A stretch of 64,000 bases of DNA, from assembly GCF_047946665.1 (NCBI RefSeq), contig NZ_CP172312.1:3534001-3598000 (forward strand), given 5' to 3'. The position numbers were made by a program, and so were the translations under genes. Shown here in pieces: positions 34,749-43,151 of this stretch (within the stretch, counting starts at the first letter, position 1; each line of letters starts with the position of its first letter). Below the pieces are notes generated by a model. It had not been told where the DNA came from, did not search any database, and saw only the letters and a program-made list of their open reading frames with translations. This DNA is from Allohahella sp002354735. GTDB lineage: Bacteria > Pseudomonadota > Gammaproteobacteria > Pseudomonadales > Oleiphilaceae.

Positions 34749-36182
34749 ATGTTTCGACCAATAAACTTGAAGAAAACGTGGGCTCTGTTTCTTAGCGTTG
34801 TCATCTCACTACCAGCACTGGCTGCGAACTCGGTTTCCAGAGGTGACGTTACCTGGTATTTCAGTACGAACGCAGAGACTGGTGTCTATGCCAACGGTGA
34901 TCCGTGGGTAATCGGACCTGTAGTGGTCCAGAAAATAACGCCGGGGGCACGGTATAACGGGAGTGCTTCAATAAATGGCTCCATGATCAATCCTGATATT
35001 GACCGCAAACATGGCCTGGACAGTAGACTGAGGTTTAATGAGTACGAGGACAGTTTGAATGTAGGAAAAAGGCTGCCCTTAACTCTGAAGGCCGGTGACA
35101 CTTTACTTACTGCTATCAGCAATTTCGCACCTGCGGCAGGCGACGACCCGCAGTTAGAACAGTTGCAGATACTTACCGTTGTCTCAAGTAAGCCGCAAGC
35201 AGGGGCTTTCCGACCGCCCTACATCGGACGAAGAGGTAACACGAACTGGAATAAGAATAATCTTGATTTTTCAGTTCTGCGCTCTCTTCCAAAGCCTTCC
35301 GCCAGCGCCAGTTTCCCTGACTTGCAGAATCTCGAGCGACAATTCGATTACCCATGGATTGTGAAATCAGACTCCTGGACTAACCGGTATTTTCGCGCCT
35401 CATCCAATCATCCCTGGCGGGACGGTTCAAGGGCCGGCAACTATGGCCGAGAAATTGCCCACATGGTTTCGGATGCGGTTTTATCCCTGCAACTTGACTA
35501 CTCTATACAGGATAAGGAAAAGCTACTCATCAGCCTGGTGCAGGCAGGCATAGATATTTATGGGGCAGCAAAGTATGGCGGCGCTGACTTTCATGCTGAT
35601 GGGGGCCACAATATAGGCAACAAGCTACCCCTACTGTTGGCCGGGGCGGTCCTGAATGATACAGCTCTGTTGGATTATGCCAACAAAGAAAAGGCCTTTA
35701 TCTTCCAGGAGGACCAGCAAACATTCTATGTCGATAAGAATGCCGTCATTCTGACCCAGGGGCGTTCCTGGAATCCAGATTCGCGCGATGTCTCCAGCTC
35801 TGTGGTTTCAACCTACTCAACGAGTGATATTGGGCTTGCCGAATGGGGCATACGACATAAAAATGAGCCGGAAAGGGATAACAAACATTGGGATGCTCAG
35901 TATAGGCATGTGGCCAGTCCAGCAATGATAGGTCATGCTTTGGCCGCTCAGCTGATGGGCCTGGAGGACGAGTGGAACTGGAAGCCTTTCTTTGATTACG
36001 CCGATAGATATTATGGCAAGCAAAAAGCTTATTCGTCAGACGCCGTGAACGCCATCCAGTCATTTGTGAAGGCTATGTGGGAGAGCTACCGCTTCAACAA
36101 GCCCGATAACGGTACGGAGGGGACTACCGATTCGCCACCATTACCGCCGGCAAACATCACTATTTCACAAGATCCGACCTGA
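34749..36182 (+). CDS. Secreted protein of unknown function, possible polysaccharide-active enzyme
   Basis: A 477-residue exported protein. The ATG at 34749 follows AGAGAG; a GTG at 34743 is possible. The signal peptide ends at PALAA near residue 26. An N-terminal beta-rich part (ANGDPWVIGPVVVQKITPG) precedes a Trp/Tyr-rich helical part: SSNHPWRDGSRAGNYGREIA, then DFHADGGHNIGNKLPLLLAG near residues 275-294 and YRHVASPAMIGHALAAQLMG. Conserved-looking His, Asp and Tyr in an all-helical setting recall alpha/alpha-toroid polysaccharide lyases or glycosidases, but I do not recognise the family. Placed among secretion and glycosyltransferase genes, it could trim the exopolysaccharide. The C-terminus is Pro/Thr-rich and may be a linker. 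Confidence 0.7.
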   Translation: MFRPINLKKTWALFLSVVISLPALAANSVSRGDVTWYFSTNAETGVYANGDPWVIGPVVVQKITPGARYNGSASINGSMINPDIDRKHGLDSRLRFNEYEDSLNVGKRLPLTLKAGDTLLTAISNFAPAAGDDPQLEQLQILTVVSSKPQAGAFRPPYIGRRGNTNWNKNNLDFSVLRSLPKPSASASFPDLQNLERQFDYPWIVKSDSWTNRYFRASSNHPWRDGSRAGNYGREIAHMVSDAVLSLQLDYSIQDKEKLLISLVQAGIDIYGAAKYGGADFHADGGHNIGNKLPLLLAGAVLNDTALLDYANKEKAFIFQEDQQTFYVDKNAVILTQGRSWNPDSRDVSSSVVSTYSTSDIGLAEWGIRHKNEPERDNKHWDAQYRHVASPAMIGHALAAQLMGLEDEWNWKPFFDYADRYYGKQKAYSSDAVNAIQSFVKAMWESYRFNKPDNGTEGTTDSPPLPPANITISQDPT

Positions 36183-36212
36183 AGTCGGCGCTTTACTACC
36201 GACCCTACGGCT

Positions 36213-37178
36213 TCATGCGGTTCTACGGAAATTTTTCGATATCTCCAATGGCAGCAAGGCGTACACAACAGGTTTCAAATAGGCCACGCCGCGCATTGCA
36301 TAACGCAGGGAGAGCAGGGCCACTCTCAGGCTCGCGAAACGCCTGCCGTCTGCAACCAATAAAAACGCACTGTCGGTAAGGTGCCCAGACAGGTTGTTGT
36401 GCTTGTCCCTTAACTGCCATAGATATTGTTTATCGAAATCGCTCTGTGCTTGCGGCGGGAGATTCCTTCGCACGCGAGCTGAAGCATGTATTTTATATAG
36501 CTGTTGAGCTTTGATGTCAGACCGTTTTTTCGTCAGAGATTCAGAGTGAATGCGATAATTATAAAGCGGCTTACTGGTCGTGATTATGTCGTAGCGCTCT
36601 CCGACCTTGAAGACAAAATCGAGACCGATCCCCACCCTCAGGTTTGGATCGAATTCAGCTGTCGACAAGACCCGTCGTGAGAACATCATGGTCGGATCGT
36701 GCGCTGGCATGCGAAACGCATTGATATCACTTCGACAACGCTCTGAGCACTTATCGTAGCCGCGAGGTGCCACGACTTGATTGTCGATGATCAGCGCGTT
36801 TCCAGTCATAGCCATCCCCAGCTCAGGGTTGCACGCAAACATTGCCGCTTGCTCAGACAATCGCTGAGGATCAGAGGTGTCATCGGAGTCCTGGATTGCC
36901 ATTAATTCACCGTTTGCCTCGGCTATCAGCCATTGCAACACCTGAGCTTTACCAGAGTTTTTGAAACGGAATACGCTTACTCTAGGATCGTCGAATTTAG
37001 ACGCCACCTCGTACGTGCCATCTGTACTGCCATCATCTCCGATTAACAACTCAAAGTTCTGATAGCTCTGCTGCAGGATGCTGATGATCGCATCAGCTAT
37101 GTATTGTTCTGTGTTGTAGGCAGCCATGAGCACAGAAATTAAAGGTGCACCCGTTGAAGTCCTGTAGGCATCAGACAT
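36213..37178 (-). CDS. Glycosyltransferase family 2
   Basis: A 321-residue GT2 enzyme. PLISVLMAAYNTEQYIADAI begins the catalytic domain at residue 12. LLIGDDGSTDGT and AIQDSDDTSDPQR give the UDP and metal sites, and AHDPTMMFSRRVL leads to the acceptor region. The C-terminal 90 residues are basic and partly hydrophobic. The ATG directly follows the stop of the polymerase-like gene, so the two are co-translated. It probably adds one sugar of the repeat unit. Confidence 0.87.
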   Translation of the reverse strand: MSDAYRTSTGAPLISVLMAAYNTEQYIADAIISILQQSYQNFELLIGDDGSTDGTYEVASKFDDPRVSVFRFKNSGKAQVLQWLIAEANGELMAIQDSDDTSDPQRLSEQAAMFACNPELGMAMTGNALIIDNQVVAPRGYDKCSERCRSDINAFRMPAHDPTMMFSRRVLSTAEFDPNLRVGIGLDFVFKVGERYDIITTSKPLYNYRIHSESLTKKRSDIKAQQLYKIHASARVRRNLPPQAQSDFDKQYLWQLRDKHNNLSGHLTDSAFLLVADGRRFASLRVALLSLRYAMRGVAYLKPVVYALLPLEISKNFRRTA

Positions 37179-38450
37179 CTATTTATCTCGATTGATATCG
37201 TTTCCACTAAAAGAAGCGGCTATAAATCTCTTGTCTTTCAATGCTGCTCCAAACGCAAACAGAAACATGATTAACATGGATATCTGTCCAAAATAAGCGA
37301 CAGACATGAACGACACAGCATGGGTCATCGCAAAACAAACCGCGGCCCATGCAAAGATCCTCGAGCCATGTGTCGGGAAATTCAGTGAGCAACGCCAGAT
37401 CGTGTGGACTGTCCTGATCATGAGCCACACGAAAAGAGCAAAAGTCGCGAGTCCTCCCGTAACCGCCTGATAGATGTACATCGATGTGACGTCCCCGGCG
37501 TGAACACCCCAATGCGCAACGCCCTTCACGCCGATCAGAGCCCATTCAGAGAAATTCGCTATGGTTCTATCGATGAGGAAATACCGATGATACCCGGTTG
37601 ATCCACCAGCAATATCTATCCTGCTTATCAGATGCCACACTGGCTTATCCATCACCAGATGAAGGACTACAGCAAGTCCAACCATCGAGAGTGTGGTAAG
37701 CCCCAGGTATTTCCTTTGCTTGAAGAGAAGATAGAGAAACAATCCGGCTGCCAATGCGATTATCGGTCCACTTGAGGCTGATGCAATCGTCAAATAAATA
37801 GAGCAGACAATGCCCAGACTCATGGCGATTCTACGAGAGATTGATCTGGCAGAACTCTTCAGTGCCAATGCTAAAGGAAGGATCGAGGCAGAAAATGATC
37901 CTAATAGAATAGCGTGACTGAACGCTGCGCTGCAGCGCACTCTGCCTTCCCTGAAGGATGTTTCATCACGCCCGAATATATAAAAGGGATTTATGTTCTG
38001 AGTATGCTCATAAATAACAAACGGAGTGAGTGCTATCGTGCAATAGACCAGCCACTCAAAGCATAACTGAACATCTCGCATTGACCGCAGATAGTTTCTG
38101 AATACCATGTAGATGAAAGCGTAATCAACCAGAACGCCAAGCTGGTAGAACAGGGCGCTGGAACTCGCCCAGAGAGCGACGTAGGCAAAAAATCCGTACA
38201 AGTTCCACATCGAAAATATGAAATCCTGCTTGTTTGCTCGTACGGATAGTTCATTTCTCAAGACAAGGCGCAGCATGCCTGCGAAAGCAAAGATTCGAAG
38301 CGTCTTGAAATCCAGACCAGCTATCACTATGGCCTGATCCGACGGCACAAAACACATGCCGACGATAAAAATAGGCAGGACTGCCCGACGCTTGCTGAGG
38401 ATCAGCGCTGCGCAGAGTAAGACTGTTACCAGTAGCGTTGGAAGCGTCAT
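37179..38450 (-). CDS. O-antigen polymerase / ligase-like membrane protein (Wzy-like)
   Basis: A 423-residue membrane protein with about ten hydrophobic segments and a large extracytoplasmic loop near residues 150-190 (YEHTQNINPFYIFGRDETSF), the usual architecture of Wzy polymerases and WaaL ligases. RCSAAFSHAILLGSFSA after the loop resembles the family core of EPS polymerases. With a Wzx-like flippase and a Wzz/GumC protein in the same locus, polymerisation of exopolysaccharide repeat units is the best call. It lies between the rfb genes and a glycosyltransferase on the same strand. Confidence 0.8.
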   Translation of the reverse strand: MTLPTLLVTVLLCAALILSKRRAVLPIFIVGMCFVPSDQAIVIAGLDFKTLRIFAFAGMLRLVLRNELSVRANKQDFIFSMWNLYGFFAYVALWASSSALFYQLGVLVDYAFIYMVFRNYLRSMRDVQLCFEWLVYCTIALTPFVIYEHTQNINPFYIFGRDETSFREGRVRCSAAFSHAILLGSFSASILPLALALKSSARSISRRIAMSLGIVCSIYLTIASASSGPIIALAAGLFLYLLFKQRKYLGLTTLSMVGLAVVLHLVMDKPVWHLISRIDIAGGSTGYHRYFLIDRTIANFSEWALIGVKGVAHWGVHAGDVTSMYIYQAVTGGLATFALFVWLMIRTVHTIWRCSLNFPTHGSRIFAWAAVCFAMTHAVSFMSVAYFGQISMLIMFLFAFGAALKDKRFIAASFSGNDINRDK

Positions 38451-38464
38451 CTCGAGGGAACTAT

Positions 38465-39340
38465 TCAGTTCCCCTTAACAAGCATTCTTTGGAGCTCAGG
38501 ACGCCATTCGATAGCTGTCGTGCCACGGATGGTGCCGAGCCTACTGTTCCTCGGCCGCTTCACAGGCGTAGGATACGCTTCAGACCCGACTGGATTGATC
38601 TTTGGCTTTTGCTCTATCACGCCGACCTTCTCGGCCTGTTCAAAAATTTCTGCAGCGAACTCGTACCAGGTCACGCCGGGGTCGGACGGCAAGTGGAATA
38701 GCCCCCAATCATCAATCGTAAGTTCGTCTGGCCGTTTGATCATCTTCTCGGCCATGCCCAGCAGAGTATCGGCGATGCTGGTCGCCGGCGTTGGCGCACC
38801 ATACTGGTCGTTTACAACATTCAGTTCATCTCGCTCGGCACCCAGGCGCAGCATGGTCTTAACAAAATTGTGGCCATACTGTCCAAATACCCAGCTCACC
38901 CTCAGGATTACGGTTTGCTCGCAATGGCCGGCTACAGCAAGCTCACCGGCGTATTTGCTTTCGCCGTACACGGAGACTGGATTCGGTACATCGCTCTCGA
39001 TGTAGTCACCGTCCTTCTCGCCGTCGAACACATAGTCAGTGGAAATGTGCAGCAGCGGGATATTGCGCTCGGCGGAGACTCGGGCAAGGTTGGAGGCGCC
39101 ATCGCAGTTGATTGCGAAAGCAAGGTCGCGCTCGGACTCGGCTTTATCGACCGCGGTATAGGCAGCGGCATTGATAATCACCTTTGGCTGGCAGGCCGCT
39201 GCCTGGCGGCGGATCGCTTCAAGATCAGTGATGTCCATGCCCTGCGCATCGAAACCGACAACTTCGAGCCCGAATTTCGTGGCCCGTTCGCTGATCTCGC
39301 GACCGACCTGACCGTTGGCACCGGCAAGAAGAATGGTCAT
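38465..39340 (-). CDS. rfbD: dTDP-4-dehydrorhamnose reductase
   Basis: A 291-residue extended SDR that makes the last step of dTDP-L-rhamnose synthesis. ILLAGANGQVGREI binds NADPH, HISTDYVFDG carries the catalytic Thr-Asp-Tyr block near residues 98-107, and YGESKYAGEL the Tyr-Lys pair. Length and motifs match RmlD. It overlaps rfbC by four bases (ATGA), and it is the last gene of the rfbBACD run, 14 bases before the polymerase gene. Confidence 0.95.
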   Translation of the reverse strand: MTILLAGANGQVGREISERATKFGLEVVGFDAQGMDITDLEAIRRQAAACQPKVIINAAAYTAVDKAESERDLAFAINCDGASNLARVSAERNIPLLHISTDYVFDGEKDGDYIESDVPNPVSVYGESKYAGELAVAGHCEQTVILRVSWVFGQYGHNFVKTMLRLGAERDELNVVNDQYGAPTPATSIADTLLGMAEKMIKRPDELTIDDWGLFHLPSDPGVTWYEFAAEIFEQAEKVGVIEQKPKINPVGSEAYPTPVKRPRNSRLGTIRGTTAIEWRPELQRMLVKGN

Positions 39341-39888
39341 GACCTCTTACCCTCAGCGTATTCAATAAGCGTCGGCAGCTTCAGGTCCTTGTCTGAGAGT
39401 CTGGGCGCACCTATCTCGGGCCAGTCGATGTTGAGCGTCTCATCATTCCAGATGATGCCGCCTTCATCAGTCGGGTCGTAGTAGTCAGTGCACTTGTACT
39501 TGAAGTCTGCCGTGTCGCTGACCACACAGAAGCCGTGTGCGTAGCCGGGTGGCACCCAGAGCTGACGATGATCCTTATCATCCAGCATGACGCCGACGTA
39601 CTGGCCAAAGGTTTCGGAGTCAGGATCGATATCAGCTGCGACATCAAAGACCTGACCTCTCGAACAGCTCACAAGTTTGCCCTGCGGCTTGCTGACCTGA
39701 AAGTGCAGCCCCCGCAGTACACCGCGCTGCGAGCGGGAAAAGTTATCCTGAACGAAACTGAGATCGGTATTCAGCATGTCGGCATAGCGCGACTGCTGAA
39801 AGGTCTCGACAAAGAAGCCACGCTCGTCGCCGAAAACCTTGGGCTCGATGATGAGAACGCCAGGCAGGCGGGTTTCCAGTACTTTCAT
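39337..39888 (-). CDS. rfbC: dTDP-4-dehydrorhamnose 3,5-epimerase
   Basis: A 183-residue cupin-fold epimerase. VFGDERGFFVETFQQSRY near residues 19-36, FVQDNFSRSQRGVLRGLHFQ (the catalytic His at the end) and WVPPGYAHGFCVVSD are the RmlC signatures. The stop overlaps the start of rfbD, and the gene follows rfbA by 13 bases. It converts dTDP-4-keto-6-deoxyglucose to the L-lyxo form. Confidence 0.95.
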   Translation of the reverse strand: MKVLETRLPGVLIIEPKVFGDERGFFVETFQQSRYADMLNTDLSFVQDNFSRSQRGVLRGLHFQVSKPQGKLVSCSRGQVFDVAADIDPDSETFGQYVGVMLDDKDHRQLWVPPGYAHGFCVVSDTADFKYKCTDYYDPTDEGGIIWNDETLNIDWPEIGAPRLSDKDLKLPTLIEYAEGKRS

Positions 39889-39901
39889 AGACTGTCCATT
39901 G

Positions 39902-40816
39902 TTAGTTGGGGGAAGGCGTTCCGTGCCCGGCCTTGCGGTTGGCTGAGCGCACCAGCCGCTCGAGGTACTGGCCGTACCCCGTCTTCTTCTGCGCGTCAGC
40001 CATTACGCTGAGCTGACCTACATCGATCCAGTCGTTATGGAAGGCAATCTCTTCGAGACAAGCGATCTTCAAGCCCTGACGGTGCTCGATGGTCTGCACG
40101 AACTGGCTGGCCTCGAGCAAGCTGTCGTGGGTGCCCGTATCGAGCCAGGCGAAGCCGCGGCCCAGCTTCTCCACTGACAAGCGGCCTTGCTGCAGATAGG
40201 CATTATTGACAGAAGTAATCTCCAGCTCACCACGCTCAGAGGGCTTCACGTTCTTCGCAATTTCGACCACCGAGTTATCGTAGAAATACAAGCCGGTGAC
40301 CGCGTAATCGGACTTCGGTTCAGCAGGTTTTTCCTCGATACTGAGCGCCTTGCCGTTCTGGTCGAACTCTACAACGCCAAACCGTTCCGGGTCCTTGACC
40401 CAGTAGCCGAACACAGTAGCGCACTCGCCTTTGTCCGCATTCTCCACAGCGCGCTGAAGCTTGCGCGAGAAGTGTTCGCCGTAATAGATATTGTCGCCAA
40501 GCACAAGGCACACACTGTCGCTGCCGATAAACTCTTCACCAAGTATGAAAGCTTGCGCGAGTCCGTCTGGCGAAGGCTGCTCGGTATAGGAAAATTCGAC
40601 CCCAATGTCGGAGCCATCGCCCAGCAGGCGCTTGAAGAACGGCAGGTCTGTCGGCGTGGAGATAATCAGGATCTCCCTGATACCCGCCAGCATGAGCACT
40701 GAAATGGGGTAATACACCATCGGCTTATCGTATATTGGCAGTAACTGCTTCGATACGCCCTTGGTAATGGGATGCAGACGCGTGCCCGAACCACCAGCTA
40801 ACACTATGCCTTTCAT
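39902..40816 (-). CDS. rfbA: Glucose-1-phosphate thymidylyltransferase
   Basis: A 304-residue nucleotidyltransferase. The start at 40816 is fixed by AGGGA upstream and by the family start MKGIVLAGGSGTRLHPIT. The frame is open 207 bases further upstream into rfbB, but that part is not protein-like. KQLLPIYDKPMVYYPISVLM, VLGDNIYYG and FAWLDTGTHDSLLEAS are RmlA signatures. It makes dTDP-glucose from glucose-1-phosphate and dTTP. The gene lies 28 bases after rfbB. Confidence 0.95.
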   Translation of the reverse strand: MKGIVLAGGSGTRLHPITKGVSKQLLPIYDKPMVYYPISVLMLAGIREILIISTPTDLPFFKRLLGDGSDIGVEFSYTEQPSPDGLAQAFILGEEFIGSDSVCLVLGDNIYYGEHFSRKLQRAVENADKGECATVFGYWVKDPERFGVVEFDQNGKALSIEEKPAEPKSDYAVTGLYFYDNSVVEIAKNVKPSERGELEITSVNNAYLQQGRLSVEKLGRGFAWLDTGTHDSLLEASQFVQTIEHRQGLKIACLEEIAFHNDWIDVGQLSVMADAQKKTGYGQYLERLVRSANRKAGHGTPSPN

Positions 40817-40844
40817 ATTCTTTTTCCCTGGCCCCGGTGGCCGG

Positions 40845-41927
40845 TTAAAGTTTGAGACCGATCCGCTCGCCTGCGTATTTCGCAGCGCGGATCGGCGACC
40901 ACCACCAGCGGTTGTCGAGATACCACTGCACGGTCTTGCGCAGACCAGAATCGAAGGTCTCGGCCGGATGCCAGCCGAGCTCGCGGTCGATCTTGCTGGC
41001 GTCGATGGCGTAGCGGGCGTCATGGCCTGGGCGGTCTGTCACATAAGTGATGAGCGATTCGTAGCTGACTTTGTCTGCCTCGACCATCGCCGGATTGTCA
41101 GCAGCCGGAGACAGCTCTTCGAGCAGTGAGCAGATCCGCTTCACGACATCGATATTCTTCTGCTCGTTATGACCGCCAATATTATAGGTTTCGCCGGTCT
41201 TGCCTTCGCTCAGCACTGTAGCCAGCGCGCGGGCATGATCCTCGACGTAGAGCCAGTCGCGAATCTGTTCGCCCTTACCATACACCGGCAGCAGCTGCCC
41301 ATGCAGCGCATTGAGAATCGTGAGCGGAATCAGCTTCTCGGGGAAATGGTAAGGGCCATAGTTGTTCGAGCAGTTGGTGATGACGACGGGCAGGCCATAC
41401 GTGCGTTGCCACGCGCGAACCAGGTGATCGGAGCTGGCCTTGGATGCTGAATATGGCGAACTTGGCTCGTAGGGTGTTGTTTCGGTGAACAGATCATCTG
41501 TGCCTTCGAGGTCGCCGTACACTTCATCAGTAGAAACATGATGAAAGCGGAAGTTGGCGCGTTGCGCCTCGCCAAGGGTCTGCCAGTATGCACGAGCGGC
41601 TTCGAGCAGCACGAAGGTGCCGACGATATTGGTCTGGATAAATTCGGCGGCACCGTCGATCGAACGATCCACATGGGACTCGGCAGCCAGATGCATGATG
41701 GCATCTGGCGCTTCGGCGGCGAACACAGCTGTCACGGCCGCCTGGTCGCAGATGTCGATTTGGTGGAAGCTATACCGATCACTGTCGCTGACGGACTTGA
41801 GTGATTGGAGGTTGGCAGCGTAAGTCAGCTTGTCTATATTGACTATGCTGTGCGCAGTGTTCTCGATATAGTGACGGACGACTGCGGAACCGATGAATCC
41901 AGCGCCCCCTGTTACCAGGATTTTCAT
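40845..41927 (-). CDS. rfbB: dTDP-glucose 4,6-dehydratase
   Basis: A 360-residue extended SDR. ILVTGGAGFIGSAVVRHY binds NAD, HVSTDEVYGDL carries the catalytic Thr-Asp-Glu triad segment near residues 131-141, and YSASKASSDHLVRAW the Tyr-Lys pair. It is the first gene of the rfbBACD operon. A divergent VanZ-like gene starts 77 bases upstream, so the operon promoter lies in 41928-42003. Confidence 0.95.
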   Translation of the reverse strand: MKILVTGGAGFIGSAVVRHYIENTAHSIVNIDKLTYAANLQSLKSVSDSDRYSFHQIDICDQAAVTAVFAAEAPDAIMHLAAESHVDRSIDGAAEFIQTNIVGTFVLLEAARAYWQTLGEAQRANFRFHHVSTDEVYGDLEGTDDLFTETTPYEPSSPYSASKASSDHLVRAWQRTYGLPVVITNCSNNYGPYHFPEKLIPLTILNALHGQLLPVYGKGEQIRDWLYVEDHARALATVLSEGKTGETYNIGGHNEQKNIDVVKRICSLLEELSPAADNPAMVEADKVSYESLITYVTDRPGHDARYAIDASKIDRELGWHPAETFDSGLRKTVQWYLDNRWWWSPIRAAKYAGERIGLKL

Positions 41928-42003
41928 TCAACTGCTCCCTGACGCTAAGCTGCAGGACTCATTCCTGCGCCACAACTGAAAAGACCGCTCATTATCCCAG
42001 CTG

Positions 42004-43002
42004 ATGCTTAAACCGCAAGCCCTTTTGGCCCTGTTCGCTGAGCTCAAACCGCGCCACTGGCTGCTGTTTTTTCTCATCGTGCTCATGTTGATTCCTGGCA
42101 TCAGGCTATCTGCGCACGACCCTGAGATTTTCAAGGCGGCCTGGAACTCGGGGCACTTCTTCTGGCCATTGCTGGTCATACCGGCTTTTATCGGCTCGTT
42201 ACGAACACGCATTCTTTCTCTGCCTCGGCGGCTGCTTCTCTGTGCTGCTGTGGTCATGACACTCGCGGTGGCCATCGAACTGGCGCAGCTGGGGCTTGGG
42301 CGCTCGGCAACCCTGGATGACATTCTGCTCACCCTGTACGGGGTGATCGCCGGGAGCGTTGTGGTTCTGCTCGTTCGTGCGCGCTCGCACATGCAGAAGG
42401 CTGCCCTCATGCTGATCCTGCTGGGCGTGCTGCTGACCGGGCTCAAACCGCTACTGACCGAAACATGGATTTTCCTGCGTAGTTGGCAGATGTTCCCGGT
42501 CATCGACAACTTTGATGACTGGAGCACGCTGACCCGATGGCGTGGCAGTAATCTGGGGATCACAGATGAGCTCAAGCTCGATGAGCGTGCGACTTACGAC
42601 CGACCGGACTGGGCGAAGCAGCGAGGCTGGCTTCAGCTACCACTGAAGTCTAGCCCGCAAGGCAAGGGCTGGCGCAATGCCATCATGCTGACCATGCCAG
42701 CAGATTGGAGCAACTACAAGACGCTGACGATTCGCCTGCACTTGTCCGCACCAGCGCAAATTGGGGTGCGACTCGATGACCTCTGGTATATCCGAGAGGG
42801 CGGTGAAGCCTACATCAACCGCATGAACAAGTCGTACGAGCTTGAGGAAGGCTTCCATGAACTGGTATTGCCTGAGCAGCTCTGGACGCAGACGCCTTCA
42901 CGACGCAAGCTCGACAAGACTGAAATTGAACGGTTCATTCTTTACGCCCGAGCTGTGAATACCGAAATTACCGTCTCGATAGCTGAAATATTCCTGCAAT
43001 AG
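42004..43002 (+). CDS. VanZ-like membrane protein with C-terminal beta-sandwich-like domain
   Basis: A 332-residue protein. Residues 15-145 hold four or five membrane segments with the VanZ pattern, including AVAIELAQLGLGRSATLDDI near residues 88-107. After a fifth segment, residues 165-332 make an extracytoplasmic domain rich in Trp and alternating strands (VIDNFDDWSTLTRWRGSN, then LTIRLHLSAPAQIGVRLDDL), resembling a galactose-binding/CBM-like jelly roll. Plain VanZ proteins are about 150 residues, so the extension is notable. VanZ-like genes are common in exosortase-linked EPS loci. The function is unknown. Confidence 0.78.
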   Translation: MLKPQALLALFAELKPRHWLLFFLIVLMLIPGIRLSAHDPEIFKAAWNSGHFFWPLLVIPAFIGSLRTRILSLPRRLLLCAAVVMTLAVAIELAQLGLGRSATLDDILLTLYGVIAGSVVVLLVRARSHMQKAALMLILLGVLLTGLKPLLTETWIFLRSWQMFPVIDNFDDWSTLTRWRGSNLGITDELKLDERATYDRPDWAKQRGWLQLPLKSSPQGKGWRNAIMLTMPADWSNYKTLTIRLHLSAPAQIGVRLDDLWYIREGGEAYINRMNKSYELEEGFHELVLPEQLWTQTPSRRKLDKTEIERFILYARAVNTEITVSIAEIFLQ

Positions 43003-43151
43003 GACGGCCTTCGCGTGACTACGACCTGAACCAACTCCAAAGTCCTAAGCCTCGGCGCTGCAAATGAATTTTGATCTTGCGGCTTCGCGTGATGGCCAGC
43101 GCACCCGGTCGCAGTGTTGGGCCAGGCTCATTCCTCCACCACAGAAATCGA

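Noticed and set aside
40817..41023. 69-residue N-terminal extension of rfbA
   Set aside because: It overlaps the rfbB 3' end and is Arg/Pro/Ser-rich. The family start MKGIVLAGG at 40816 has a good ribosome site.
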